Made by a program: the position numbers and the translations under genes
The notes under the pieces: generated by a model
What the model was told of the DNA's origin: nothing
The model's database searches: none
The model's input: the letters and a program-made list of their open reading frames with translations, nothing else
Shown: piece by piece, positions 15,656 through 25,009 of the stretch
Position numbering within the stretch: the stretch's first letter is position 1
Layout of the letters: every line of letters begins with the position of its first letter
NCBI GenBank assembly: GCA_009602735.1
Contig: WELA01003639.1
Coordinates: 1 to 37,550 of the forward strand
Origin: Mesotaenium endlicherianum
Taxonomy: Eukaryota > Streptophyta > Zygnematophyceae > Zygnematales > Mesotaeniaceae
Reading direction: 5' to 3'
Length of the DNA: 37,550 nt

Positions 15656-17047
15656 ATGTCACTGGAACTGGAACAACCCGGCCTTCAAGAACAGTTTGAA
15701 CAACTGATTGAAAAAGAAGATAAGCTGGAGATCAGGGAATTCCTTGATCACCAGAACATCAGTGACGTGGCCGAACTCATCAATGCCTACCCGGAATACG
15801 AAGCGCAGATCATTGCCAATATGGCCATCCACCGGGCATCCAGTGTATTCAAGATCCTGGACATTGCCCAGCAGAAAGACATCGTAAAAGAACTGCCTTC
15901 TTCCAAGACCGCCGAATTGCTCAACGAGCTCCCAGCGGATGACCTTACCGACTTCCTCGAAGAATTACCCAAAGCCGCCATACGCGACCTCATTAAGTTG
16001 CTCGATCCCGAAGAAAGAAAGATCACGCTTTCTATGCTGGGATACCCGGAAGACAGTGTGGGCCGTTTGATGACGCCCGATTATGTATATGTATTCGCCG
16101 ATAACACCGTTACGGAAGTCTTCAGTACCATCCGAAAACATGGTAAGAACAGCGAAACCGTAGACGTGATCTACGTAATCAATGATAAGGGGGAGCTGGT
16201 AGATGATATCCGTATCCGCGATGTGATCCTCGCATCGCCAGAGAAACGCCTTATTGAGATCATCGACGGAAGAGTGGTATCGCTGAATGTGAATGATGAC
16301 CAAGAACATGCAAGCCAGGTATTTAAAATGAACAACCGCGTGGCGCTGCCCGTGGTAGACGACAATAACATATTGTTGGGCATTGTTACCATCGACGATA
16401 TGTTGTGGGTGGCCAACGAAGAGTTCAGTGAAGACATACAAAAAATTGGCGGTACCGAAGCGTTCGATGAACCCTACCTGGATATACCTTTATTGAAATT
16501 GTTCCGTAAAAGAATTGGCTGGCTGGTAGTGCTTTTCCTTGGCGAAATGCTTACGGCTACCGCCATGGGTTATTTTGAAGACGAGATAACCAAAGCCGTG
16601 GTGCTGGCCCTTTTTGTACCCCTGATCATTTCCAGCGGCGGCAACAGCGGATCGCAGGCATCCACGCTGATCATACAGGCCATGGCCGTAGGCGAGATCA
16701 GTCTGGCCGACTGGTGGCGCGTATTAAGAAGGGAATTATCGAGCGGCTTATTGTTGGGAGGTGTGTTGGGTATCATCGGATTCGTTAGGGTAGTTGTATG
16801 GCATTCCATCGCCCCCACTCTTTACGGTCAGCACTGGATGCTGATTGCTTCCACCGTAGGGTTTTCCCTGGTAGGCGTTGTATTATGGGGCACCCTTTCC
16901 GGTTCCATGTTACCCATTGTATTGAAGAAGCTGGGTGCCGACCCCGCCGTGTCTTCTGCCCCGTTCGTTGCCACACTGGTAGACGTAACCGGGCTCATCA
17001 TTTACTTCTCCGTTGCGTTCTTCTTCCTGCAGGGGATACTTCTCTAA
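15656..17047 (+). CDS. mgtE: MgtE magnesium transporter
   Basis: The 463-residue protein has the full MgtE layout: a helical N domain (about 20-130, with ELPADDLTDFLEELP), a CBS pair (about 138-258), a connecting helix, and a five-helix membrane domain. The pore signature LFVPLIISSGGNSGSQAS lies at about 319-336. The cytoplasmic domains sense Mg2+ and close the channel when it is plentiful. It is an inner-membrane Mg2+ importer. The ATG at 15656 starts only 77 bp from the divergent SET-domain gene. Confidence 0.95.
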   Translation: MSLELEQPGLQEQFEQLIEKEDKLEIREFLDHQNISDVAELINAYPEYEAQIIANMAIHRASSVFKILDIAQQKDIVKELPSSKTAELLNELPADDLTDFLEELPKAAIRDLIKLLDPEERKITLSMLGYPEDSVGRLMTPDYVYVFADNTVTEVFSTIRKHGKNSETVDVIYVINDKGELVDDIRIRDVILASPEKRLIEIIDGRVVSLNVNDDQEHASQVFKMNNRVALPVVDDNNILLGIVTIDDMLWVANEEFSEDIQKIGGTEAFDEPYLDIPLLKLFRKRIGWLVVLFLGEMLTATAMGYFEDEITKAVVLALFVPLIISSGGNSGSQASTLIIQAMAVGEISLADWWRVLRRELSSGLLLGGVLGIIGFVRVVVWHSIAPTLYGQHWMLIASTVGFSLVGVVLWGTLSGSMLPIVLKKLGADPAVSSAPFVATLVDVTGLIIYFSVAFFFLQGILL

Positions 17048-17080
17048 TTCGTTTTGATTGTCATCGGAGCAATTTTTTCT

Positions 17081-17159
17081 CGTCATCCCGAGCGCAGCCG
17101 AGGGATCTGCCCGAGTGTTCATCAGGTCCCTCGACTCGCTTCGCTCGCTCGGGATGACG
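17081..17159 (+). repeat. REP-like palindromic element, copy 2
   Basis: The 79-bp element runs from cgtcatcccgagcg to cgctcgggatgacg. Its two arms, about 30 and 35 nt, are inverted copies of each other, the right one carrying an extra gactcgcttcgct-like segment. It lies between mgtE and the FKBP gene, ending 42 bp before the FKBP start. Confidence 0.92.
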
Positions 17160-17181
17160 AGGAAAACAAAGTCAACAATAT

Positions 17182-17189
17182 TATCTTTG
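17182..17189 (+). promoter_or_regulatory. Candidate -7 promoter element of FKBP gene
   Basis: TATCTTTG matches the Bacteroidota -7 consensus TAnnTTTG exactly. It lies 12 bp before the ATG, which would make a very short leader, and no clear -33 TTTG is present. It is therefore a tentative site. Confidence 0.35.
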
Positions 17190-17201
17190 CTGCAAAAAGA
17201 T

Positions 17202-17636
17202 ATGGGTGTTGCAGATCAATTAGCACAAATGAGAGCCGAAAAAGCGGCAGCCAATTTGAAAGCAGGACAAGATTTTCTGGCAGGTAACAAGCAAAAGCCC
17301 GGCATAACCGAATTGCCCAGCGGCTTACAATACGAGGTCTTAACAGAAGGCAACGGAGAAAAGCCCAAAGCACACAATGAGGTAACCTGTCATTACCACG
17401 GCACGCTCATCAATGGAACGATATTCGATAGCTCAGTACAACGCGGACGCCCCGCTTCTTTCCCGCTGAACATGGTGATCAAAGGATGGACCGAAGGATT
17501 ACAACTGATGCCCACCGGAAGCAAATGGCGTTTTTATATTCCGTCTCACCTGGCTTACGGTGAGAGGCAGGTAAGCGCAGAGATCGGCCCGAACAGCACA
17601 TTGATATTCGATGTAGAACTGATCAGCTTCAAATAA
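17202..17636 (+). CDS. FKBP-type peptidyl-prolyl isomerase
   Basis: The 144-residue protein has a short helical N-terminus (FklB-like) and an FKBP domain from about residue 55: VTCHYHGTLINGTIFDSS, FPLNMVIKGWTEGLQLMPTGSKWRFYIPSHLAYG and LIFDVELISF. There is no signal peptide, so it is cytoplasmic. It speeds proline isomerisation during folding. I chose the ATG at 17202; the frame stays open upstream, but only through the REP-like repeat. The gene ends 1 bp from the end of the convergent ABC-F gene. Confidence 0.92.
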   Translation: MGVADQLAQMRAEKAAANLKAGQDFLAGNKQKPGITELPSGLQYEVLTEGNGEKPKAHNEVTCHYHGTLINGTIFDSSVQRGRPASFPLNMVIKGWTEGLQLMPTGSKWRFYIPSHLAYGERQVSAEIGPNSTLIFDVELISFK

Positions 17637-17637
17637 A

Positions 17638-19524
17638 TCATTGCAGTTCGCTCAACTCGAGCCAACGCATTTCTTTTTCTTCGAGCAACCGGTTGATCTC
17701 GATCATCCGGTTGCTTATTTTTTGCAGTTCTTCAAAAGGCAGTTTAGCGATGCTCATCTGGTTGGCGAGCGCATGTTTTTCTTCTTCCAATAAAGGCATT
17801 TCTTTTTCCAGCAATTCGAATTCCTTTTTTTCTTTGAAGCCCATTTTCTTTTTAGCCGATGCGGAAGCAATCTGAGATTGTGCAGCAGGCGTTGTTGCTT
17901 TAGACTCCGTTTCTTTTGCAGCAAGCTCTTCCTGCTCTTTCAGCCAAAGCCGGTATTGTGTATAGTTACCGGGAAAATCGCGCACTTCACCATTACCTTC
18001 AAACACAAAGAGATGGTCTACCAGCCTGTCCATAAAATACCGGTCGTGCGAAACGATCATCACACATCCCTGGTATTCGCTCAGAAAACGCTCCAGCACT
18101 GCCAGCGTGGGCAGGTCGAGGTCATTAGTAGGTTCATCCAGTACAAGGAAGTTGGGATTGCGGAACAAAACAGTCAACAATTGCAGCCGCTTCCGTTCAC
18201 CACCACTCAAAGAAGATAAATAAGTGTACTGTTTATCGGGTGAAAAAAGAAAAAGCTCCAAAAACTGTGCGGCGCTCATGCTACCGCCTTTGGCCAGGGG
18301 AAAACTTTCGGCAAATGTTTTCACATATTCAATCACCCGAAGGTCTTCTTTGATCACCAACCCCTGCTGTGAAAAATTGCCGAATATTACTGTATCGCCT
18401 ATGTTGATTTTACCGCTGTCGGCAGATTCGATCTGTTGCAAAATATTCAGGAAAGTAGATTTGCCTACACCGTTCTTACCAATGACACCAATACGTTCTC
18501 CTTTGCTGAAGGTATAATCAAACCCTTTCAGGATCGCCAGCTCACCGAATGACTTGTACACTTTCTTCATCTCTATCACCTTCCCTCCCAGTCTGCTCAT
18601 TTTCACCTGTAATTGCAACTGCGCGTCTTCTATTTTTTGTTTGGCACGGGCTTCTACTTCGTAAAAATTATCCTGCCGGCTTTTGCTTTTGGTAGTACGT
18701 GCCTTGGGCTGCTTGCGCATCCATTCCAATTCCTTGCGGTATTCATTCCGGGCTTTATCGATACTGGCCTGCTCGCTTTCCAGGCGGGCCGCTTTCTTCT
18801 CCATGTAATTCTCGTAATCGCCTTTGTATACGTACAGGTCCTCACGCTCCAGTTCCCATATTTCATCGCTCACGGCATCGAGAAAATACCGGTCGTGCGT
18901 AACCAGCAGCAACGTAACATTTTCTGCATTCAGGTAATGCTCCAGCCATTCGATCATTTCAACATCGAGGTGGTTGGTAGGTTCATCCATCATGAGTAAC
19001 GTGTGCTTATGCTCAAACCCAATATCGATAAGGGTTTTAGCCAACGCTACGCGTTTGCGTTGCCCTCCGCTCAGTTCACTCACCGGGTTTTGTAAATGAT
19101 GGATATTGAGCTTACCCAGTATCTGCTTCACTTTGGCTTCAAAATCCCAGGCGCCCAGATCATCCATCCGGGTAATGGCATCTGCTATCTGTATACCGTC
19201 TTCTGATTCCACCGCCGCCTCATATTGCCTGATGGCAAGGATAACGGGATGGTTGAGATGGAAAATATTCTCCAGTACTGTTTTGTTCTCATCAAAACGC
19301 GGGTCCTGCTCAAAAAGGGCAATGGTAACGTCTTTGTGTACCCATAATTTCCCTTCATCAGCCGTTTCCTGTCCGGCTAAAATGCGCAACAATGTAGATT
19401 TACCCACCCCATTGCGGGCAATCAGCGCCACTTTATCGCCTTTGTTGATGTGAAATGAAATATTACTGAACAGGGGATTGACACCATAACTCTTGGTGAG
19501 CCCTTCGGCCGAAACATAATGCAT
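17638..19524 (-). CDS. uup: ABC-F family ATPase, Uup-like
   Basis: The 628-residue protein has two ABC domains and no membrane part. Domain 1 has ARNGVGKST (about 36-44), LSGGQRKRVALAKTL and LLMMDEPTNHLD. A charged linker follows (MRKQPKARTTKSKSRQ). Domain 2 has GKNGVGKST, LSGGERKRLQLL and LVLDEPTNDLD. The last ~75 residues form a Lys/Glu-rich coiled coil, typical of Uup. ABC-F proteins bind the ribosome E site or, for Uup, act in ribosome biogenesis and DNA-related processes. The exact role here is inferred. The symbol is given by architecture and not proven. Confidence 0.88.
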   Translation of the reverse strand: MHYVSAEGLTKSYGVNPLFSNISFHINKGDKVALIARNGVGKSTLLRILAGQETADEGKLWVHKDVTIALFEQDPRFDENKTVLENIFHLNHPVILAIRQYEAAVESEDGIQIADAITRMDDLGAWDFEAKVKQILGKLNIHHLQNPVSELSGGQRKRVALAKTLIDIGFEHKHTLLMMDEPTNHLDVEMIEWLEHYLNAENVTLLLVTHDRYFLDAVSDEIWELEREDLYVYKGDYENYMEKKAARLESEQASIDKARNEYRKELEWMRKQPKARTTKSKSRQDNFYEVEARAKQKIEDAQLQLQVKMSRLGGKVIEMKKVYKSFGELAILKGFDYTFSKGERIGVIGKNGVGKSTFLNILQQIESADSGKINIGDTVIFGNFSQQGLVIKEDLRVIEYVKTFAESFPLAKGGSMSAAQFLELFLFSPDKQYTYLSSLSGGERKRLQLLTVLFRNPNFLVLDEPTNDLDLPTLAVLERFLSEYQGCVMIVSHDRYFMDRLVDHLFVFEGNGEVRDFPGNYTQYRLWLKEQEELAAKETESKATTPAAQSQIASASAKKKMGFKEKKEFELLEKEMPLLEEEKHALANQMSIAKLPFEELQKISNRMIEINRLLEEKEMRWLELSELQ

Positions 19525-19658
19525 GCCGCAAAGATACGGTGCTTCGGCAGAACGGGCACCTGCTTACACAACAAGACAGCGCCTGTTCGGCACTGCCTCG
19601 TCGGTTATGTTCATCAGGATATAAGATATTTCAGCGGAACGAATAGCATGATGCTGTA

Positions 19659-20054
19659 TCAGAATGCCGGGGCCACTTGCAATCCCCTGGCCAGCTGGCG
19701 CAAACTCCTCTTAGAATGCCAGAATCGGTACAACCGGATACCCAGCAGCAGCACAACTGTAAACAGGATGTACAGTAAAACGGAATTGATGAATCCCAGC
19801 TTCAAAACCGGTATGACCCGGGTTACCATCAGTACCAGATAAGCTGCCAGGGTAACCAAACCGATCTTGTTGTCGAGCTGCTTTCCGCCTATGGCATATC
19901 GTTTCACAATCTCCTGTTCTAATTGACGGTTCTCCGTTTCCGAGAATTGGTTCATGTGTACTTTGATGATCCTTTTCTCCATTTTAAACAAGCCGATTTC
20001 ATGTGCGATCTGTTCTATATCAGATGCAGTACTGATGATGATTTTCTTTTCCAT
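19659..20054 (-). CDS. Small membrane protein, two helices, unknown family
   Basis: The 131-residue protein starts at the ATG at 20054 (MEKKIIISTASDIEQIAHEIG). A soluble N-terminal half of about 60 residues precedes two membrane helices (about 64-84 and 87-107) and a basic C-terminal tail (RLYRFWHSKRSLRQLARG). I do not recognise the family. It lies 134 bp upstream of the ABC-F gene on the same strand and 99 bp downstream of the GNAT gene. The intergenic stretch after it holds nothing I can name. Confidence 0.65.
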   Translation of the reverse strand: MEKKIIISTASDIEQIAHEIGLFKMEKRIIKVHMNQFSETENRQLEQEIVKRYAIGGKQLDNKIGLVTLAAYLVLMVTRVIPVLKLGFINSVLLYILFTVVLLLGIRLYRFWHSKRSLRQLARGLQVAPAF

Positions 20055-20153
20055 AGCGTAGGTGTTGAATATATCATCACACAAAAGTAGCAGGGCGCCA
20101 TAGGTTCTACAAGGGGAAAATAACCCATTTTAGAAGCGTGTTTTCCCCCTTTT

Positions 20154-20771
20154 TTACCCCCCGATCCGCTTAACTCCCAATTTATCTTCAAGTTTTTCTT
20201 TCACTCCCGGCCATTCTTCTTTCACAATGCTCAACACAATGGAATCCCTTCTCCCGCCTTCCGTTTTTGGCATGTGGCTTCGAAGGATACCTTCCGGTTT
20301 GCATCCAATGCTTTTCATGGCAGCGATGCTGCGCGCATTGTTGTTATCTGCCCGGAACTCTACCCGCTCCATCCCCATCTCTTCAAAAGCAAACTGCAAA
20401 AGCAAATATTTACAGTGCTTGTTCAACCCCGTTCCCTGAAAAGCTTTGCCATACCAGGTGAAGCCCAATTGTAACGTACGGTAAGGAAGGTTGATATCGT
20501 AAAAACGCGTACTGCCGGCATATTGCTGTACACGCTTATCAAAAACGATAAAAGGATACTCTTTCTGGTTTTCACGCCCCATCATGGCCAATTGAATATA
20601 ATCCTGGAGATTTTTTTCTCCTGCCGCTTTTTGCAATGAAAACTGCCAGATATCGGGCTCATTCTGGGAAAAAATGCGCAGATTTGCGCAATCGTTTGCG
20701 CTAAGAGGACGCAAGAGCACGCAATCGTCCTCCAAAATGTAGTCTTTCGAAAAATCAAATGTGTAATGCAT
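20154..20771 (-). CDS. GNAT-family N-acetyltransferase (RimJ/RimL type)
   Basis: The 205-residue protein matches the RimJ/RimL-like GNAT pattern: an N-terminal VLLRPLSANDCANL, the central strand FIVFDKRVQQYAGSTRFYDI, the acetyl-CoA loop WYGKAFQGTGLNKHCKYLLL, and the C-terminal VEFRADNNNARSIAAMKSIGCKPEGILR. Proteins of this group acetylate ribosomal protein N-termini, amino acids or small molecules. The substrate here is unknown. It is divergent from glmS, with 99 bp between starts. Confidence 0.88.
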   Translation of the reverse strand: MHYTFDFSKDYILEDDCVLLRPLSANDCANLRIFSQNEPDIWQFSLQKAAGEKNLQDYIQLAMMGRENQKEYPFIVFDKRVQQYAGSTRFYDINLPYRTLQLGFTWYGKAFQGTGLNKHCKYLLLQFAFEEMGMERVEFRADNNNARSIAAMKSIGCKPEGILRSHMPKTEGGRRDSIVLSIVKEEWPGVKEKLEDKLGVKRIGG

Positions 20772-20794
20772 TGGAAATATTTATGGTGTGGAAC

Positions 20795-20802
20795 GATCTT
20801 TG
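20795..20802 (+). promoter_or_regulatory. Candidate -7 promoter element of glmS
   Basis: GATCTTTG differs from TAnnTTTG at the first base only. A TTGG at 20771-20774 lies 20 bp upstream as a possible -33 element. The leader would be about 60 nt. Weak evidence. Confidence 0.3.
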
Positions 20803-20870
20803 CCCCAAATTGCGAACCATTCTGAGCAGTAAAATAACTAAACTTGTAACCTAATACAACTTAAAAAATT

Positions 20871-22709
20871 ATGTGTGGAATTGTAGGATATACCGGGCCG
20901 AAAGAAGCCTATCCCATCTTATTAAAGGGACTGAAGAGACTGGAATACCGCGGATACGACAGCTCCGGTGTTGCTTTACTCAACAGCAATGGCCTCAACG
21001 TGTATAAGAAAAAAGGAAAGGTAGCCGAGATGGAAGAAGACGTGATGGGTAAAAACACCCACGCACATATTGGTATCGGCCATACACGCTGGGCTACACA
21101 TGGTGAACCCAGCGATCGCAACGCGCATCCGCATCTTTCACAAAGCGGACAACTGGCTATGATCCACAACGGCATCATCGAGAACTACATGCCCATCAAA
21201 CAGGAACTGATCAACAAAGGCTATACTTTTAAAAGCGATACCGATACCGAAGTATTGCTGAACTTCATTGAAGACATCAAAAAGAACAACAACTGTTCAC
21301 TGGAAGAAGCCCTGCGCATAGCGCTGAAACGCATTGTAGGCGCCTATTGTATCCTGCTCATCGACCAACACGATCCTGAAACCATCATTGCAGCGAGAAA
21401 AGGCAGCCCGCTTGTGATTGGCATTGGCAAAGGCGAGCATTTCCTCGCCAGCGATGCTTCCCCCATCATCGAATACACCAAAGAAGTCGTTTATGTTAAC
21501 GATTATGAGATCGCTATCGTAAGGCCCGACGAGCTGATCTTAAAGAACCTTGGTAACGAAAAGCAATCGCCTTTCATTACCAAACTCGATATGGAACTGG
21601 CCGCCATTGAAAAAGGCGGATACGAACATTTCATGTTGAAAGAAATACATGAACAACCGGACACTATTTTCGACTGTTTACGCGGGCGGTTGCTGCCGCA
21701 ATCCGGACAGATCATCATGAGCGGAGTAGATAACCATATCGACGCATTGAAAAATGCACAACGTATGCTGATCGTAGCCTGCGGTACCAGTTGGCATGCC
21801 GGCCTGGTAGCCGAATACCAGATAGAAGAATTATGCCGCATTCCTGTAGAAGTGGAATACGCTTCTGAATTCCGGTACCGCAACCCGGTAGTGAACAAAG
21901 GCGATGTGATCATTGCTATTTCACAGAGTGGCGAAACCGCCGATACATTGGTAGCCCTGGAAAGCGCGAAAGCTAAGGGCGCTTTCATCTTTGGCGTGGT
22001 GAATGTGGTAGGCAGCAGCATTGCGCGCTTAAGCAATGCAGGCGCTTATACGCATGCCGGCCCGGAGATAGGCGTTGCCAGTACCAAAGCGTTTACCGGC
22101 CAACTCGCTGTGCTCACCATGATGGCCCTCAAGATCGGTTATGCAAAAGGAGCCATCACCGAAGCGCGTTACCTGCAATTGATGCGCGAACTGTATGAAG
22201 TACCGGAAAAAGTAAAAGAGATACTGAAAGACACCAGCAATATCCAGCGCATTGCTGCTAAATACAAAGACGCTACCGATTTTCTGTTCCTCGGAAGGGG
22301 TTATAATTTTCCCATCGCCCTTGAAGGTGCACTCAAACTGAAAGAGATCTCTTATATCCATGCCGAAGGCTATCCGGCCGCGGAAATGAAACACGGTCCC
22401 ATTGCACTGGTAGATGAAAAACTGCCGGTGGTTTTTGTTGCCACGAAAGACTCTTATTACGAGAAAATCGTTTCAAACGTACAGGAGATCAAAGCAAGAA
22501 AAGGAAAAGTGATCGCTGTAGCAACGGCCAATGATGAGATCATCCCCGGTATGTCGAACGATATCATGTTCGTTCCCGATGCAGATGAAGTGATCGCACC
22601 CTTGCTGAGTACCATTCCGCTGCAATTGTTGAGTTATTATGTTGGCGTGGCCAAGGGACTGGACGTAGATAAACCCCGCAACCTGGCCAAGAGTGTTACT
22701 GTTGAATAA
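20871..22709 (+). CDS. glmS: Glutamine-fructose-6-phosphate aminotransferase (isomerizing)
   Basis: The 612-residue protein makes glucosamine-6-phosphate from fructose-6-phosphate and glutamine, the entry step to UDP-GlcNAc for peptidoglycan and lipopolysaccharide. The N-terminal Cys (MCGIVGYTG) is the glutaminase nucleophile after Met removal. HTRWATHGEPSDRNAHPH and HNGIIENY mark the glutaminase domain. The two SIS domains carry CGTSWHAG, SQSGETADT and STKAFTGQ, then EGYPAAEMKHGPIAL. The end AKSVTVE is the usual C-terminal tail. It is cytoplasmic. A DUF4954 gene starts 19 bp downstream, in the same operon. Confidence 0.97.
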   Translation: MCGIVGYTGPKEAYPILLKGLKRLEYRGYDSSGVALLNSNGLNVYKKKGKVAEMEEDVMGKNTHAHIGIGHTRWATHGEPSDRNAHPHLSQSGQLAMIHNGIIENYMPIKQELINKGYTFKSDTDTEVLLNFIEDIKKNNNCSLEEALRIALKRIVGAYCILLIDQHDPETIIAARKGSPLVIGIGKGEHFLASDASPIIEYTKEVVYVNDYEIAIVRPDELILKNLGNEKQSPFITKLDMELAAIEKGGYEHFMLKEIHEQPDTIFDCLRGRLLPQSGQIIMSGVDNHIDALKNAQRMLIVACGTSWHAGLVAEYQIEELCRIPVEVEYASEFRYRNPVVNKGDVIIAISQSGETADTLVALESAKAKGAFIFGVVNVVGSSIARLSNAGAYTHAGPEIGVASTKAFTGQLAVLTMMALKIGYAKGAITEARYLQLMRELYEVPEKVKEILKDTSNIQRIAAKYKDATDFLFLGRGYNFPIALEGALKLKEISYIHAEGYPAAEMKHGPIALVDEKLPVVFVATKDSYYEKIVSNVQEIKARKGKVIAVATANDEIIPGMSNDIMFVPDADEVIAPLLSTIPLQLLSYYVGVAKGLDVDKPRNLAKSVTVE

Positions 22710-22728
22710 AACAATATAAGCATACTGC

Positions 22729-24957
22729 ATGCCTCAGAACATCATTACCAAATCTCCGCTTGCGGCATTGGGGTACGGTTTTATCAAAGACACCTACCTG
22801 CCCAAAGGGAAAGATGAATATTACCTGCGCAATAAACAGAACCGCAACGGCATTACATACCGGCAGCTTACCGCTTATGAGATTGAAATGCTGGTACGCA
22901 ATGGCAATACCAGCGACAACTGGAACCACTTATTGGTTTCCGATGCATTCAACCCTGAGCTGGTAAAGAACTGTAAATTTTTTGGCCTGGTACGCATTGG
23001 CAAGCTGGAGCCCCTTTGTCTCAGTTTCAGCGACCTGCAAACACCCGTTGGTTTATACAATTCCACCATCATCAGTTGCGATTTCGGCGATAATGTGGTG
23101 ATCAATAATGTAGAATACCTCTCGCATTATATCATTGGCAATGAAGTGATCATTGTGAATGTAAATGAACTGGTAACAACGAATCACGCTAAGTTCGGCA
23201 ACGGCATTGTAAAAGAAGGCGAGCCCGAAGATGTACGGATATGGATGGAGATCTGCAATGAGAATACCGGCCGGCGCGTGATGCCTTTCAATGGCATGCT
23301 GCCTGGCGATGCCTTTTTATGGAGCCGTTTCAAAAACGATAACGCGCTACAGGAAAAATTCAAGGCTTTCACTGAAGCGCGATTCGATAATAAACGCGGT
23401 TATTATGGCAAGATCGGCGACCGTACCGTGATCAAGAACTGTAAGATCATCAAAGATGTATGGGTGGGTACCGATGCCTATTTCAAAGGCGCCAACAAGT
23501 TAAAAAATCTCACTGTTAATTCGGGCGAAGAAGGACAAACACAAATTGGTGAAGGTTGTGAGATCGTCAATGGCATCATCGGTTTCGGATGCCGCATATT
23601 CTATGGCGTGAAAGCTGTTCGTTTTATCATGGCTTCTCATTCGCAATTGAAATACGGCGCGCGGCTCATCAACTCTTACCTGGGTAACAATGCCACCATT
23701 TCCTGTTGCGAAGTATTGAACTCACTGATCTTCCCCGCTCATGAACAGCACCACAACAACTCATTCCTTTGTGCAGCGTTGGTCATGGGACAAAGCAATA
23801 TCGCCGCAGGCGCTACCATTGGCTCTAACCACAACAGCCGCGGCGCCGATGGTGAGATCATTATGGGGCGCGGATTCTGGCCCGGTCTCTGCGTGAGCCT
23901 CAAACACAATTCCAGGTTCGCCAGCTTTACCATTCTTGCTAAAGGAGACTATCCTGCCGAGCTTGACATACCGTTTCCTTTTTCATTGGTGAGTAATGAT
24001 GTGCATAACGACCGGCTCAACATTATGCCGGGTTACTGGTTCCTATACAATATGTATGCACTGGCCAGGAATGCCTGGAAATGCGTAGACCGCGATAAAA
24101 GAACCGAACGCATCCAGCACCTTGAATACGATTACCTGGCGCCCGATACGATCAATGAAATGTTTCACACTTTACGTTTATTGGAAATCAATACGGGTTA
24201 TGCTTATTACAAAGCCCATCATCCGCAAAAAAATATTACGCAGGAAGAGGCCCTGACTACAGGCAAGCAGCTCTTGCATGGAGATCCTAAATTGGTAAAC
24301 CAGTTGGAGATCACCATAGAAGGCGTGGAAAACGGCAAACGGAAAACAATACTTTCCAAAGTAATGCAGGCTTATACGTTGTTTACCGACCTCATCTACT
24401 ATTATGGTATTACACAGTTGCTGCAATTACTGAAACAACAGAAAGCCGTTTCTTTGGAATCTTTCATCGCGGCACTTCCGGCAAAAGCTGTTCGCACCAA
24501 CTGGGTCAATGTAGGCGGACAACTGATCCTTGCAGAAGACCTGCAACAATTGAAAAACAAGATCAAAGCGAATAAGATCAAATCATGGGATGAAGTACAC
24601 GACTACTACACAACGTTGGGGAACAAATATCCGCAGCAAAAAATGAACCACGCCCTGGCATCCCTCGCCGAGATCAGTGGAAAATCTTTGCGCAAGATCG
24701 ACAAACATGGTTTCAACAACCTCTTGAACACCGTTATCGCTACCCAGGAATGGATCACCAAAGCCATTTACGATTCCCGCGCAAAAGATTACAACAATCC
24801 TTTCAGGAAAATGGTGTATGAAAACATGGCCGAAATGAATGAAGTAGTGGGCAAGCTGGAAAACAACAGCTTCATCAAACAACAACTGGCTTCACTGGAA
24901 GAATTCAAAAAAGAAGTAGCCGGTATCAGAAAAACATTCAAGCTGAAAACACCTTAA
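22729..24957 (+). CDS. DUF4954-type left-handed beta-helix protein
   Basis: The 742-residue protein looks like DUF4954. A stretch of about residues 70-420 has the short hexapeptide-like turns of a left-handed parallel beta-helix (ITVNSGEEGQTQIGEGCEIV, GFGCRIFYGVKAVRF, GARLINSYLGNNATIS, NIAAGATIGSNHNSRG), resembling the acyl/nucleotidyl transferase fold of GlmU-type enzymes. The final ~300 residues are helical. There is no signal peptide. The operon with glmS suggests a job in amino-sugar or nucleotide-sugar metabolism, but no activity can be read from the sequence. Family assignment is from memory of the pattern. Confidence 0.72.
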   Translation: MPQNIITKSPLAALGYGFIKDTYLPKGKDEYYLRNKQNRNGITYRQLTAYEIEMLVRNGNTSDNWNHLLVSDAFNPELVKNCKFFGLVRIGKLEPLCLSFSDLQTPVGLYNSTIISCDFGDNVVINNVEYLSHYIIGNEVIIVNVNELVTTNHAKFGNGIVKEGEPEDVRIWMEICNENTGRRVMPFNGMLPGDAFLWSRFKNDNALQEKFKAFTEARFDNKRGYYGKIGDRTVIKNCKIIKDVWVGTDAYFKGANKLKNLTVNSGEEGQTQIGEGCEIVNGIIGFGCRIFYGVKAVRFIMASHSQLKYGARLINSYLGNNATISCCEVLNSLIFPAHEQHHNNSFLCAALVMGQSNIAAGATIGSNHNSRGADGEIIMGRGFWPGLCVSLKHNSRFASFTILAKGDYPAELDIPFPFSLVSNDVHNDRLNIMPGYWFLYNMYALARNAWKCVDRDKRTERIQHLEYDYLAPDTINEMFHTLRLLEINTGYAYYKAHHPQKNITQEEALTTGKQLLHGDPKLVNQLEITIEGVENGKRKTILSKVMQAYTLFTDLIYYYGITQLLQLLKQQKAVSLESFIAALPAKAVRTNWVNVGGQLILAEDLQQLKNKIKANKIKSWDEVHDYYTTLGNKYPQQKMNHALASLAEISGKSLRKIDKHGFNNLLNTVIATQEWITKAIYDSRAKDYNNPFRKMVYENMAEMNEVVGKLENNSFIKQQLASLEEFKKEVAGIRKTFKLKTP

Positions 24958-24960
24958 AAA

Positions 24961-24988
24961 AGAAAGCGCCCTTAATAAGGCGCTTTCT
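24961..24988. terminator. Bidirectional terminator hairpin
   Basis: gaaagcgcc and ggcgctttc form a 9-10 bp stem around cttaataa. On the minus strand the stem is followed by TTTTTT, a strong terminator for the barrel gene at 25010. On the plus strand the T-tract after it is poor (tctcattg), but the same stem can end the glmS-DUF4954 transcript. Confidence 0.85.
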
Positions 24989-25009
24989 CATTGTATGATT
25001 CAACTGTAA

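Noticed and set aside
17058..17201. Upstream extension of the FKBP gene
   Set aside because: The open frame runs through the REP-like repeat and has no FKBP sequence; ATG at 17202 fits the family.
20772..20870. Possible glmS ribozyme
   Set aside because: The leader is under 100 bp, and lacks its conserved core; this ribozyme is typical of Firmicutes.
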